Of a stretch of 64,000 nt of DNA, positions 42,356 to 53,549 are shown piece by piece. Source of the stretch: Sabellastarte sp. h YS-2021 (Eukaryota > Annelida > Polychaeta > Sabellida > Sabellidae). The position numbers and the translations under genes were made by a program. The notes below the pieces were generated by a model. The model saw only the letters and a program-made list of their open reading frames with translations, was not told the DNA's origin and made no database searches. Location: the NCBI GenBank assembly GCA_964017235.1, contig OZ024936.1:93594537-93658536 (forward strand), given 5' to 3'. Numbering within the stretch: position 1 is the first letter of the stretch; each line of letters opens with the position of its first letter.

Positions 42356-42457
42356 CACCTCTGTGGGTTCGAGTCCCACAAGTGGCAATTCTGAGGACCT
42401 GTCCCAATATGACCCTGGCTGTTGAACGGGACGTAAAACCCCAACTTTGACCTTTGA
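42356..42457 (+). mobile_element. short SINE, TTTGACC-tailed subtype
   Basis: B box GGGTTCGAGTCCCA, then GACCCTGGCTGTTGAACGGG, ACGTAAAACCCCAAC and a TTTGACC tail. Flanked by a perfect 16 bp duplication CCTTTCAAACTTTTGT (42340-42355, 42458-42473). The A-box half is missing. Confidence 0.8.
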
Positions 42458-42473
42458 CCTTTCAAACTTTTGT

Positions 42474-43199
42474 ATGCAACTCATGAAGTACTGCAGTGTT
42501 TTTTTCAGTCTTTTTCATGATTTTTGGAAGAATTTATACTATAAAAGATGATGACTTAATGTGAAAAAATTGTTTATATGTATTTATTTTCAGAATCTTT
42601 AGCAACAAAGTGTTAAAGGAGGTTTTTGGTCCTAGGAGGGGATAAATGACAGTCTTTTTTGTGATGTTATAATGTACAATGTTGTGAAGCTCTAATTGGC
42701 AAAAATATTAAACAGTGTGTCCTACATGTCACAGGCTGTATTGAAACCCCAAATGTGAGAGTTTCCTAAGTCAAAGTCCTAATTAAAAACATTAATGTAC
42801 ATTTTTAACTGCCTGTAGTCAGAGTATTCTATTAGCACTAAACCTAAACTCAGATACTTATCTCATCCCTGGATGTACAAAAATGATACTTTCTGATTTT
42901 CATGGGTTTTTTTTAAATAAGAGGTGCCAAAAATTTTAATGATAAATTTTTTTCATGGTCAAATAAATAATCCATTTGTTTTAGGGATTATGGATATATA
43001 TGATTAGTTGATTTTAAAACTTTCTTGGGAAAGAATTTGTAACAGTCTTGAACCAAAAGATAGAGTAATGGCCCAGTGAGGGGCCTGCCAGGGTAGTTAC
43101 TTGCAACGTTAATCTTGTTTCTACCTTTGGAGGCGACAGCCTCAGTGCCACTCTTGGCCTGTGGTCATCCAAATAGAAATCAGGACAATTGCCACACTG
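42474..43199. other. non-coding stretch
   Basis: No feature recognised. Confidence 0.4.
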
Positions 43200-43395
43200 G
43201 CTTCAGTTTGTTTATTTACTTGGCTTTTGACGTCATTTTCATCACCTTAAAGGTCATATCCCCACTGCTAGCTTTATGGGCAGAGAAAACTAGTACATAC
43301 AGCTGCACAAGGTTCAGTACTATATACTGCCGATCATAAGAAACTATCAACTTTCCCACATAAGCCCCGGCTTCAGCTTGAATCTGGGATCACAT
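43200..43395 (-). mobile_element. old tRNA-derived SINE
   Basis: Minus-strand copy with the family body (TTTCTCTGCCC, AGTATATAGTACTGAAC) and a degraded head; many substitutions; no clear target duplication. Confidence 0.6.
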
Positions 43396-43506
43396 TCAAA
43401 CTGGACGCTATTGCGAATACATTGAAAAATGAAAATAACTTTATTTTTTGTTGGATATTATACGTAACAAAATATTCCATCTGAGAAGAAGAAGTTACCT
43501 AAGAAT

Positions 43507-43580
43507 CAGTAGAACCTCGATTATCCGGCCTTCTATTATCCGAATCTCCGGATTAACTGAACCGAAATTGTGTCTCCCTA
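43507..43580 (+). mobile_element. pogo/Tigger-like terminal sequence
   Basis: CAGTAGAACCTCGATTATCCGG followed by more TTATCCGAA/TCCGGATTAA steps is the classic end of pogo/Tigger (Tc1/mariner) elements. The opposite end was not found, so the copy is truncated or the far end is too worn. Confidence 0.45.
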
Positions 43581-45221
43581 CTGGCAGTACATATAATGCA
43601 GCGTGTAGCAAGAGTGATAATACAGGATTTTATACAGTCTCGGAAGCAATCAATTGTAGTGCTTTATAGAACGTACCATTCATAGTAACGCCCAACTTTT
43701 TTATCTTTATCACCACTGTTACAATAGGGGAGGGATTAATTCAATTACATGACCCCACTACACAACTTCTTTGATAATGAGCCAATCAATGAAAGGCTTG
43801 TTCGATTGGGTTTCGTAATTTATAATCTCCCGGAGTATGTCTATTCACAGACTGACAATGTGTATAAAAGAAAAGATGTCAACAATGCATTACCAACCAA
43901 ACACATGTATCACTGAAGGCGTGTTTGCTTGGGTTTAACAATAAATAATCTGACCAGCCCAAATGTTCAACGTCAGATTCCAAGGCATTTTAGTGCATTT
44001 CCACATTTTTAGAATGGCTCCAGACCAAAAATTACACCACTCTACCTCTGCAAGCTAGATTCTTTAAAGACAAAGCTCTTGTGCACAGAAACAAATCACC
44101 TCAACAGAAATCTATAGAACACTTCTTTGCTATTTAATCTAAATGTATGTTTTGAATGTTTATATATTTTATATTTATATATGTTTTATATTTGCTCAAT
44201 ACAATATGCCCTTTTTTGGATAATCTCTTTCTCTTTAAAACATATATATCCTATATGAAGAGAGGATTATTAATCAACGTCATCCATTGATTATTAAAGC
44301 TTCAGTATCTCCAAATACTCCCAGAAGGCTGAGTGTCTTCTATATTCATCAAATGGTCGGTCATATATCTCGTTCAAATAACATAAGTCTGATTGGATGT
44401 GACTTTGGATATGTTTCTAAAAGTTTCAAATCTTCTGTTATATTTTGAATACCATTGAAGGTATTACATGGGTGAGTATAATCAAATTAACAGGGTTTGT
44501 GGCATTAGGAGTTGTTAGATAACCCAAGACTTGTACCGGAGTTTGCAGTCTCTTGAAGACAAAGCTCATATTATGGTTATTCACCATAGAAAATTTACAA
44601 TTCTGCTTTGATTGAGCAGAATACATGCTGGTCTGATGGCATCATTTATTTTTTTGAACAAAGTATTTAAAGAACATTTATTTACCCTTTTTGAACAAAG
44701 TGCAAAGCACTTGGAGGGGCGAGGGTAGGCAACCCCCCATCAAATGCTGTACAATGTTTTATGTTGTACACAGTATGGACAATCCTGAATTTACCATTAA
44801 ATCAGAGTCAAATTTTTTAATATTTTAACATCTTTGTGCAACTGAAAGTTAATAGTTACTCTGGTTATTGGAAGCAGTTTTCCCCTCAAGTATATCATTC
44901 TAACACTTGACTCTTTTGGTTACACAAACATTGCTACACAGTGTGACAAATTTTATGTTCTTTAATTTGTTTACCTGATAAGACAGTGAAAATAGATTCA
45001 TTTGATATTCATCAACTTCCCAAGAGACAGGTAGTCCTCTTTCATCAGCAATTTTCGCACCTGAATAATTGAAAGAAAAGAATATACAAAGAATTCATTT
45101 TCAATGGGTGAAAGTCGGGTTAATAAAGTTGAGACTCTGGCTCATACAATACAAACAGATGCACAGACTGAAAAGTCACATGCAATAGTTAGTGATTAAG
45201 GTGACAAATCCTGTGGGCCTC
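43581..45221. other. non-coding, possibly pogo-derived
   Basis: May include decayed body of the pogo-like element. Short frames around 44030-44130 and 44438-44626 could not be assigned. No intact gene seen. Confidence 0.3.
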
Positions 45222-45232
45222 ATGTAGCTCAT

Positions 45233-45466
45233 GCAGAGCCACGGTGGCAGAGTGGTAACACTCTCGCCTCCCACCCCTGAAGACAGGGTTCAGTTCCCGG
45301 CACGGCCTCAAGTGGGAAAGCTGGTAGTTGCTTGCCGTTGGTCGGCAGTTTACAGTACAGAACTCTGACGAACTGTATGTACTGGTTTCCTCTGCCCTTC
45401 CAACTACCCATCGTGATATGACCTGTACAGTGTTTAAAATGACGTAAAAACCCAAATAAATGAATA
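45233..45466 (+). mobile_element. full-length tRNA-derived SINE with target-site duplication
   Basis: GCCACGGTGGCAGAGTGG head, B box GGGTTCAGTTCCC, body and a short AAATAAATG tail. Flanked by ATGTAGCTCAT (45222-45232, 45467-45477). It sits at the edge of a Ngaro-like relic. Confidence 0.85.
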
Positions 45467-45477
45467 ATGTAGCTCAT

Positions 45478-47780
45478 ATACAATATCCTGATATGCTCAA
45501 GGGTTTGCGATTCATTGAGTGTTGTATCTCAATCCCAAGTAGCCAAGTACAAATGGCTGAAATGCCAAATGTCAAAAATGTGAAGAGTTTTGAATAATAC
45601 ACAATTCTATCAAAATCTAATGGGAATCCATACTGAATTAGATCCAGTAGTTGTTGATCCCAATAATATTTCAAATAGTGTCTCCAGGCCCCAACATTTA
45701 ACTGCGTATTTACAAGAATTCACAAACTAAGAAAATTAGGAACCCGACTCTGTCTTGTGAGTTTATGTGCTGTGATTATATCCGGAAACGTTTCCCAATA
45801 TGTGGGATAGCCAGTATACAATCTGATAGGAGACAATGGAACGCATCCAAATTTGACCCCATTCTGCTGTTTACAAGGCTCATATGCAGGACAATCTAAT
45901 TGTATGCTGGTATTTCCTATCTACATATCACATGAATTGTAATTGCATTCAGCATTGCATTCGTGAGTTCGGAAGTAGACACAACAACCCCAGCCTCCAC
46001 AGTACAACAGTCTGCTGCATTACAGTCTCTGGGAGCATCAGGACCTCCCCCCAGCAACAGTGTATCTAAAAATCTGGATTCTGTTACTGAGAGGAAGCTT
46101 CTGCAAGCTATCAGTATAAGGGGAGGATTTTTTGTGTGAAAGTGCAGATTCTGACCTTTTACAGCCATTGTTACTGTGAACCACTTTACTGTTGCCAGAA
46201 TTTTGCAAGATAACAGATCCTGAAATTTTAAAACCATTCTAAGTGTCATTCTGAGTTTTTGAAATCATTCTGGCTATCAACCACTATTCTGGAACCCAAG
46301 TCTTGCTTATGACCACTGCATAGTATGTCACGTTTGAGAGAAATACCATTAGCCTCTTTCTGAGATCCAATATTACCTTTGTTGTGTTTCGAAGCTGTGT
46401 TGTTTAAAATCGCAGCATAAGATCTGTGATCTCGCTTGTAACAAAAAGCTAAGGCTCTGTCAAATGCTTTCTTGATATCTTTACTATTTTGACATTTAAG
46501 TTTTTGAAATGCTTTTTGATCATAATTTTTGCTATAAACTATCCTTGAAGAATGGACATGCCATCTAGATGGCATGCCCATTGTTACTCATTTTTTGTTT
46601 TGGATTTTCTGCAGTCCATCTGTGAGTGGGGATAGGCCTTTCCTCCAGCCGAAAAACAAGTTGAACTCCTTTGGTACATGTGAATTATTTTGCAAACATG
46701 TAGTCTTGTTAAAATAAATACAAGGCAGCACTTTACCAGCATTTTGTGACTTATCTTGACCTTTTTGACCTTGATTTGTATTTGAGGCAACATGTCTCTG
46801 AGAGTGAGCACGACAGATCCGGTCAATTTTGTCAAAGTCTGATCAACCAACAACTTCCCCTTCCTCCATCCGACAGAACAGCAGTGCATGACTGGCTTTT
46901 GCTGCAGATCATGAGAAATCCTGAGCATCATGTAACAAATGGATCAAATAATCCAACATGTGATCACGAATTTTTATGTCAGTTTGATCTTTCATGGTCT
47001 GGCAAAACCCAGCCATCCACTGAACTGGGGACAATTGGTCATAAGTGACCTTTTCTTTTTAGTACCCGTCAAAGCAAACTCATGGGGCCATTTGACTCTA
47101 GTGTTGACGTATACGTCAACAGCTCCACCCCTCTGCGACTTAATTTTGTCATTACCTTGACTCAGATTTTCAGACAGCTGCTTTAGCCTTTCTTGTACTT
47201 GGTGCTGAATATGTTCATCATTTCTGATTTCCCCGGGGGCGGGAATGGTAGGATGTGTGGGGTTAGCAATGCCACCCAAACCCTGGAACACCAGCCTGCC
47301 ATGTGAGCCCATTTTTGAGCTTTTGTCTTTCCCACATTTTTTATTTTAGTTTTATCCGAAGAACATTTTTAATTTGGTGTTATTCTGCTCAATGTTATTC
47401 AAACGCTCCCCTAACTGTGTCAATTGCTTCAAAATTTTTCTATTAATCTTATCCTGATCAGAACCTACCCCTTTTGAAATGTCACCGGCTGACTGACCCA
47501 GCTGATCAAATTTTCCAGAATCCGGAATTTATAGAATGGGGCTAGAATAAGAATCAGAATTTTTGAAAATCTCACTCAAATTTGAATCAGAATCACTGGT
47601 ACTATTAGACTGAAATGTAACTTGCCCGGGATCTGTATGGCTGTTTCCTAATGCCTGTGTGATAAATTCACCATCACCCACCACCTGTAGTTCCATTGGT
47701 ATAAGAATCTCTTGAGCTCCTGTAGACCACAAGTTGTATCTATCCATTGTCATAATATGAAAGCTTAAAAAGTTGCACAA
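45478..47780 (-). mobile_element. Ngaro-like retroelement relic, broken
   Basis: On the - strand, pieces of a gag-like gene (core around 46990-47320, C-terminal part around 46600-46930) are followed by the start and middle of the RT-RNase H leader (46580 down to 45480), ending near WDQQLLDLIQYGFPLDF. Each piece has a counterpart in the same order in the element at 26579-31090. The polymerase core and recombinase are not present. Old copy with more than five breaks; no terminal repeats recognised. Confidence 0.7.
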
Positions 47781-48119
47781 CATTGAAAAACTAAAAGTTG
47801 CCTAACGTTAAAAAAATCAACAACAAAAAACACATTTGTACTTAAAAATACAAGTGTAAAAGCATGTGCATTGGTAGAGATAATAAATTTTGTTGTGTTC
47901 TCTTTGCCAGACAAAGTCAAAGTGACACAGGAATTTGATGCTGCAAGGTCAATGAACCAAATCAAATTGTCCATTACATCGAATGCCCACTTGTAATCAA
48001 TACATAACCAATGATAGAATATATGCTGGCCATAAGGTGGACCAGAGGAATGAAAACCTGGACACCTGGGTGTCCAGTTATACATTTAATAGAGCTTACA
48101 AAAAATTACCTTAATAGTA
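47781..48119. other. non-coding stretch
   Basis: No feature recognised; may be flank or leader of the adjoining relic. Confidence 0.3.
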
Positions 48120-48126
48120 AGCAGAG

Positions 48127-48330
48127 CCGAAATGGGTTCAGTCTACTAGCGAGAGTTGCAAAGCCATCAGAAACACGAGTAGTACACTAAAGCGGTCACC
48201 CATCCCAGTACTAATGAAGCCCATTGCCACTTTTGTAAAAGACAGATACTCATCAGGCTACACCACAATTCATGGAAGTCCAGAGACAAATAAAAGTGAT
48301 CTCTAGAAGTGCTAACCTGAGAGCTCGTGC
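48127..48330 (-). repeat. dispersed repeat with 5S rRNA-like core, copy 2
   Basis: On the - strand it contains TTAGTACTGGGATGGGTGAC followed by CGC, almost the box C region and following bases of animal 5S rRNA (TTAGTACTTGGATGGGTGAC in molluscs). The remaining 180 bp match 11050-11255, not 5S rRNA. May be a SINE3-like element or chance capture. Confidence 0.55.
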
Positions 48331-48889
48331 TTAAAAAGGATCTCACCAAGTGTTATCCATATACCAGTTCTGGGACTTGGTGGATTGTCTTTTTGACGGG
48401 CAGGTACCCGGGGATGCTCCCAGATTTGAAATTATATGTGTTTTTAGAAGAATTTTCAAAATTAAATTAAAATTTAATCACACAAGTGACGGGATCCAAC
48501 CATTTGCTTCATTCCTTCTTCTGCCATTTTTTTAAAATTTGACTTATGACACAGTAATCCAGCATATATATATATATTGTTGCATTGCTCTCAATATTCC
48601 TTGACTGTGCATTCAAAACACAAGAAATTGGAAATTAATTTTTAAAAAGAGAGGAGACATGACTTTTTTTCCCTAGCATTCAAACAGCAGTCTGCGAAAT
48701 GGAGAGTGAGGAGAAGATTGATTGAAACCTGTGCAAAGGCAAACAATCATAGTTGAGGTTGGAAGGAGATGCGGTTTAATTGTAACATATATATTATATT
48801 TTATAAAAGTGGAGTAGTTTGGTGCTCATTTGTAAACCTCGATTCTGTCTTCCATTAAGACCGATGCATTATATCAAAGGTGTACCGAT

Positions 48890-49210
48890 TACAAGATCTT
48901 CCCATGGATTTTATCATGTAATTCCTTCTGGTAAATTAGGTTGTAGACTACAGTTGAAGGTCGAACTGTTTAATTATTATATAAATGAAAAAATAGAGAC
49001 TTCTTCCCACGGATTTTAACATGTATTGTCCCCTCTGGTTAATCAGTTTGTAACTCTATAGTTGAAGGTCAAGAGAGTAGTGAACGAAGAAATGAAGACA
49101 GGGCTAGGTGATCGATTTGATAGAAATTTGATTGAGATTATCGCAAAAGCATTCATTTATGTCTCGACTGGTTATTTAGTGTGTAGATCTATGAGGTCAA
49201 TAGATACCTA
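48890..49210. repeat. three diverged tandem units of about 110-125 bp
   Basis: Repeated order of CTTCCCAYGGATTTTAWCATGTA, a CYTCTGGTWAAT step, TTGTARACT and GTTGAAGGTC at about 48898 and 49001, with a weaker third unit at about 49140. Unknown origin. Confidence 0.5.
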
Positions 49211-49329
49211 CAATATTATCCAGATCTAAGACATTGATTTGATTGAGAGGATTGAGATTTGATTGAGATTTAGTGCAAAACCAATCAGAAGACTGACATA
49301 GGGCTAGCATATAACTACTACTGTTGGTC

Positions 49330-49457
49330 AAAGTTCTGTACTGTAAACTGCCGACCATTGGTAAGCAACTACCAACTCTATCACATAAGGTCTGGGGTTT
49401 GAACTACTAACCTCAGAGGTAGAAGTGAGTGTGTTACCACTGTGTCACCGTGGGCCC
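49330..49457 (-). mobile_element. head half of a tRNA-derived SINE
   Basis: Minus strand; the 5' (tRNA) half with a worn B box (GGGGTTTGAACTAC) and GTTGGTAGTTGCTTACC; the tail half is absent. Confidence 0.6.
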
Positions 49458-50614
49458 CTTGTTTCCTTTTTTGTAGGACTTAGTGTTTTTTGCCTATTTT
49501 CATTACATTTTATGCTTAATTGATAAAACACCCCTGTATAGCTATGAACCAAACAAAACATTCCTCCAAATATTAATATTGTCATATTTTATTCACTGCA
49601 TGTGCATAGTTTATATTTTAACATGGCACATATTTTGTCTATGATCACTTCTGATAAACTACTCCCACTGTGGGCCTAGTTGGTAACACACTCACCTAGA
49701 AACACTCAGATTACCTCTTAAATAGTGGTCCTCTGTCCTCTGCAGGTTAAAGAACCTCAAGGACATTGATAAATGGTCATCATTGAGCCTATGCTTTCCG
49801 TTAGGTGAATGTCAGAAATTTGAGAGTTGGATTGTACCTGTACAGTTGGATGGGCTTTGAGTCCTGTAGTGCATGGAGATATTGTGCTGAGTATAAATAC
49901 AAACAGTACAATAAAGGTAACATCTGAGAACTCTGATACAGTTTACATTGGTTACCACTTATGTTGTGTATCAATTTTGATACCCAACACAACCCATTTA
50001 ATTGATGGCCAGTTATGAGCCATAATCGTAACAACGAGGCAAAATATAACACTAAAACAAGGAATACCTCCGAAATTAATGACAGTCATAATGATCCGAT
50101 GACAATGGCATTAAGCATGGTCTCTTTGGTGGACTTTAAATGCTAAAAACACTGAAAGGTTGGATGTGTGGGCTCCATGGATGATCTTGCTGACACAAAA
50201 ATGCCAGCCTGTACATTAATATAAACCACACAAGACTTGATGTTTTCACAAAATAATCAAGCAGGGCAAACATTTTTTTCTGCAGTTGTATTAAAGTATG
50301 TATATATTGTGCATTCTCCAGCTAAAAAAATGCAGGATATCAGAATCTTGATACCCTTGACCCGAGTTCAGACATGTTAGTAGAAGCCAGTAAAAACATC
50401 TTTACCAGAACTTCTTTGAAGTTTTCCTCGGGGAGGAACTGCAAAGACCAAATGGTTTGTGCTTTTGAACATATGCATTGCATTTGCTCATGCTTTCATT
50501 GACTTTTTGTACAAAATGTAAAAATGAAAACAAAAATCAATTGTTTAATTTATTGTATGACCATATTTCAGTAAGATCCTTTTTTTCATTTCATTAACAG
50601 ATGATTATGATTTG
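49458..50614. other. non-coding stretch
   Basis: No gene, repeat partner or RNA gene recognised. Confidence 0.4.
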
Positions 50615-50628
50615 TTGATTTCTCTTGG

Positions 50629-50836
50629 TTTGTTTATTGTTTATTTGGGGTTTTACATCGCTTTCAACACTGTACAGGTCATATCACAACGGGTATTTGG
50701 AAGGGCAGAGGAAACCAGTACATACAGTTCGCTAGGGTTCTGTACTGTAAACTGCCGACGAACGGTAAGCAACTACCAGCTTTCCCACTTGAGGTGGGAG
50801 GCGAGAGTGTTACCACTCTTTCACCGTGGCCCCCCT
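50629..50836 (-). mobile_element. SINE lacking its B-box region, with target-site duplication
   Basis: Minus strand. Head, body and tail are present but the segment with the B box (between CCACCTC and AAGTGGGAAAG) is deleted. Flanked by TTGATTTCTCTTGG (50615-50628 and 50837-50850). Confidence 0.82.
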
Positions 50837-50850
50837 TTGATTTCTCTTGG

Positions 50851-51425
50851 AGTATTCATTAAAGGCCACACTGATGAAAAGTGTTTCAAAGATCTGATTC
50901 GTATAACCAAGCTAGCTAAGTTTCTACTATGTAATTTCCAATTTTCTCTCATGAATTATTTAGTTATTTAGTAATAATCAAACCATTCTTAATTATCCAA
51001 ATTTATTTTCCTACAACAATGGAATCTATCAGATTTGCATGATGATAGATGAAATACTGGGTTTGCTAGTTGTATTTAATGACATCCATTGATATGTTTT
51101 TTTATTGAATAATATTATTTTCAAATCAAATAAGAGTGGACAAACTTGTTTTAACTGTTAGTTAGGCAGATAGGGCTGTGTTCAATGCTCTGATCTGATA
51201 TTCACTCCCAAATCTTAATAATATCCAACATACAACAGGTCCTTTCTCTAGATTCACAAACTATATCCAGTTCACTCCAATACGAGTTCACCACAAACTG
51301 TGTATGCCAAGCAGTTGACAATTATTTGTTACAAATATAACTTAGTCTGTAATATAGCAATTTCAAAGACATCTGTCCATTTAGTACATCAATATAACAC
51401 TGACTGTGATCATTCTTTTCCACCC
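50851..51425. other. non-coding stretch
   Basis: No feature recognised. Confidence 0.4.
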
Positions 51426-51524
51426 TTTATATATAGCTAGAGATGATAAAAGGTTCTAGAAAGAACTTTAAACACAATAGATTTCCAGGGAAAAAAAACA
51501 AAAACACAGAAGGTTCTAGAAGAT
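51426..51524 (-). promoter_or_regulatory. heat-shock-element/TATA-like cluster
   Basis: CTATATATAAAG (reverse of 51427-51438) lies about 12 bp from TTCTAGAA (51453-51460). A second site, GAAGGTTCTAGAA (about 51509-51521), is a perfect three-unit GAAnnTTCnnGAA. Spacing resembles a heat-shock promoter read on the - strand, but no gene lies below it. Confidence 0.3.
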
Positions 51525-51539
51525 TAGTGATACAGATAA

Positions 51540-51968
51540 TCATATCTGAACTGGATCTTCATTTTCATACTTCTTTCCTACTTCAGGAGAAGACTTAGTG
51601 GAACCAGTGGATCTATTCTTGTTAAAAGCGCACTTGTGAGTCAGTGTATTACCATCAGCATAAGCTGCTGCTTTTTGAAATTTCTCTATTTTCTGTTCAT
51701 CCAAATAGGTTTAAATGTCATCAAAAACAAACGTTTTGAACTCTTCATTCAAAATAACATGCCTACGTTTTTTGAAAACCCGTACCAATTTTTCTAGGAT
51801 TACACCATGCATTAAAGAATACATATTTCTCATGAGCTCCTGGCACCAACTCATATGCTTTAAAATAGTGTTTTTCACACAGCTATTGTTCACACATTTA
51901 GAAATTGGCAAATCCGCATATGCCTCGTTCCCTTCAGAGCACTTTGCAGCTACGTTGGCAAGATCCAA
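51540..51968 (-). pseudogene. unidentified protein remnant
   Basis: A minus-strand frame from 51968 encodes MDLANVAAKCSEGNEAYADL, a Cys/Met-rich middle (SWCQELMRNMYSLMHG) and RHVILNEEFKTFVFDDI. A TAA follows, after which the same frame goes on sensibly (TYLDEQKIEKFQKAAAYADG, then NRSTGSTKSSPEVGKK) to about 51545. The continued composition suggests one stop in a once longer protein. AAGGTTCTAGAAGAT flanks the segment at 51510-51524 and 51977-51991, which could be insertion duplications or regulatory repeats. Family not recognised; a decayed host exon or a transposon-borne gene are both possible. Confidence 0.4.
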
Positions 51969-51991
51969 ACTGAGATAAGGTTCTAGAAGAT

Positions 51992-53080
51992 ATTTTTCCC
52001 AAACCTATAGGTTACTCTAGTAGAGTACAAGAAAGATCAAGACTAACTAGACCCATTTGATAGAATATAGAGAAAACTAATAATCCAATGTCCTTATTCC
52101 CCATTTACACTACAGGTGGTATACCCCATGTTAGTAAGCATTAGGTGAAATGCCCCTGCCCTTCAACTAGCATCTGACACTTGTATGTGAACTTGTGACA
52201 AAGTGGCGAACCTTCAGATACCTTCAGCATCCTATGGAAATTGTAAACTGTTTCAGTCACTGAATTTGGAACCATAAGCATGACCAGAAGAAGTTTTCAT
52301 ATGGTTACTGGAAGTGTGGTCCGTGGTTTATATATAAGATGGAGCTAAATGGAGGTTGTCTCTCACCAACACACCTTTGTACCACTCTCGACCTACTGCC
52401 ATCCTGCCATCCCTGATGGTTACACCCTGTGTCCAATCAGTGGCTGTGTGTATCATACCTGATGGATACACCGAATCTCAGAAGACATGAAGCACCATAG
52501 GAGATGGTTCTGCCCCGGCGTAAAACTTCTAGCCACAGGGTATACTGCCTGTAGTGCGAATGGGGCATTTTTTGTTTAAACAACTCTGTACTAACATGCA
52601 AACAGGCAGCACAGTACCCTTGTATGTAAGAGTAAAGAGGAAAATAAGTGCAAAACTGAGCAACAGCAGGAAAATCTACTGGTCCAGTATGTTCTAGATA
52701 TTGTAAATGGGGGTGGGGGGGTGGGGGGGGTAAAGACGCCACATATTTCATTGCTCCAGTTCCTAGTTAAAAGTTACTTCTTGTTTGTCCTGGTTAATGT
52801 TAATTGGGTGACCTTTGACCTTTAAATTAAATATTTTCCCGCTAAAACCTTACTTTCCTCACTCTTGAGAGGGAAGTCGAACTGCAAGGACGCCATTTTA
52901 ATTACTTTGTGTAACACATGCTAAAATTTTTCATGTGTTGGTTGTAAAGTGATTTCTCAGAAGTATTTTATAAGTTTATTTTAAATTTATTTTAGTATAT
53001 TGTATCAGGCGTCCTGTAGTGTATATAATATGGTATTATACTGTTTCTGTTTTAACATGTCGTGACGGGTGAGTTGAACT
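51992..53080. other. non-coding, with a G-run
   Basis: 52709-52730 is G5-T-G7-T-G8, able in principle to form a G-quadruplex. A TATATATAAG core-promoter-like patch occurs near 52333. No gene recognised. The last 200 bp may belong to the retroelement that follows. Confidence 0.4.
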
Positions 53081-53084
53081 CTGT

Positions 53085-53549
53085 GATACTTTATCTTGCA
53101 TACTACCAGGCCCTGTGTTATATGAAATCTCTGTTTGCTTTTCATGCGGCTTTGTTGATATGCTTAAGGTGTTTAATACAGTATAGACGTTGATACTATT
53201 CCACTGTCAAATCTGTGATATTTTGTCTTGCATACTGCTGGGCTCTGCGTGTAAAAAATCTGTGTTTGTTTTACGTGGGTTTGTTGATATGCCTCAGGTA
53301 CTTAATACAATATAAACATTAATACTATTTTCCTGTCAACTCTGTGTTACTTTGTCTTGCATACTACTGGGCCCTGTGTTATATGAAAACTTTGTTTGTT
53401 TTCATGCGGGTTTGTTGATATGCCTAGGTATTTAATACAGTATAAACATTAATACTATTTTCCTGTCAACTCTGTGTTACTTTGTCTTGCATACTACCGG
53501 GCCCTGTGTTATATGAAAACTTTGTTTGTTTTCATGCGGGTTTGACAGT
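53085..53549 (+). repeat. four tandem ~130-bp leader repeats before gag
   Basis: Units begin at CTTGCATACT in 53095, 53227, 53356 and 53486 (spacing 132, 129, 130). Each carries GGSCYCTGTGT and TTTGTTTGTTTTCATGCGGG. The later units are the more alike, and the last runs into the gag start. Variable-number leader repeats of this kind may act as promoter elements. Confidence 0.75.

Noticed and set aside
48127-48330. Genuine 5S rRNA gene
   Set aside because: Only about 23 bp match well; the 5' half of 5S rRNA is absent and the rest belongs to a dispersed repeat.
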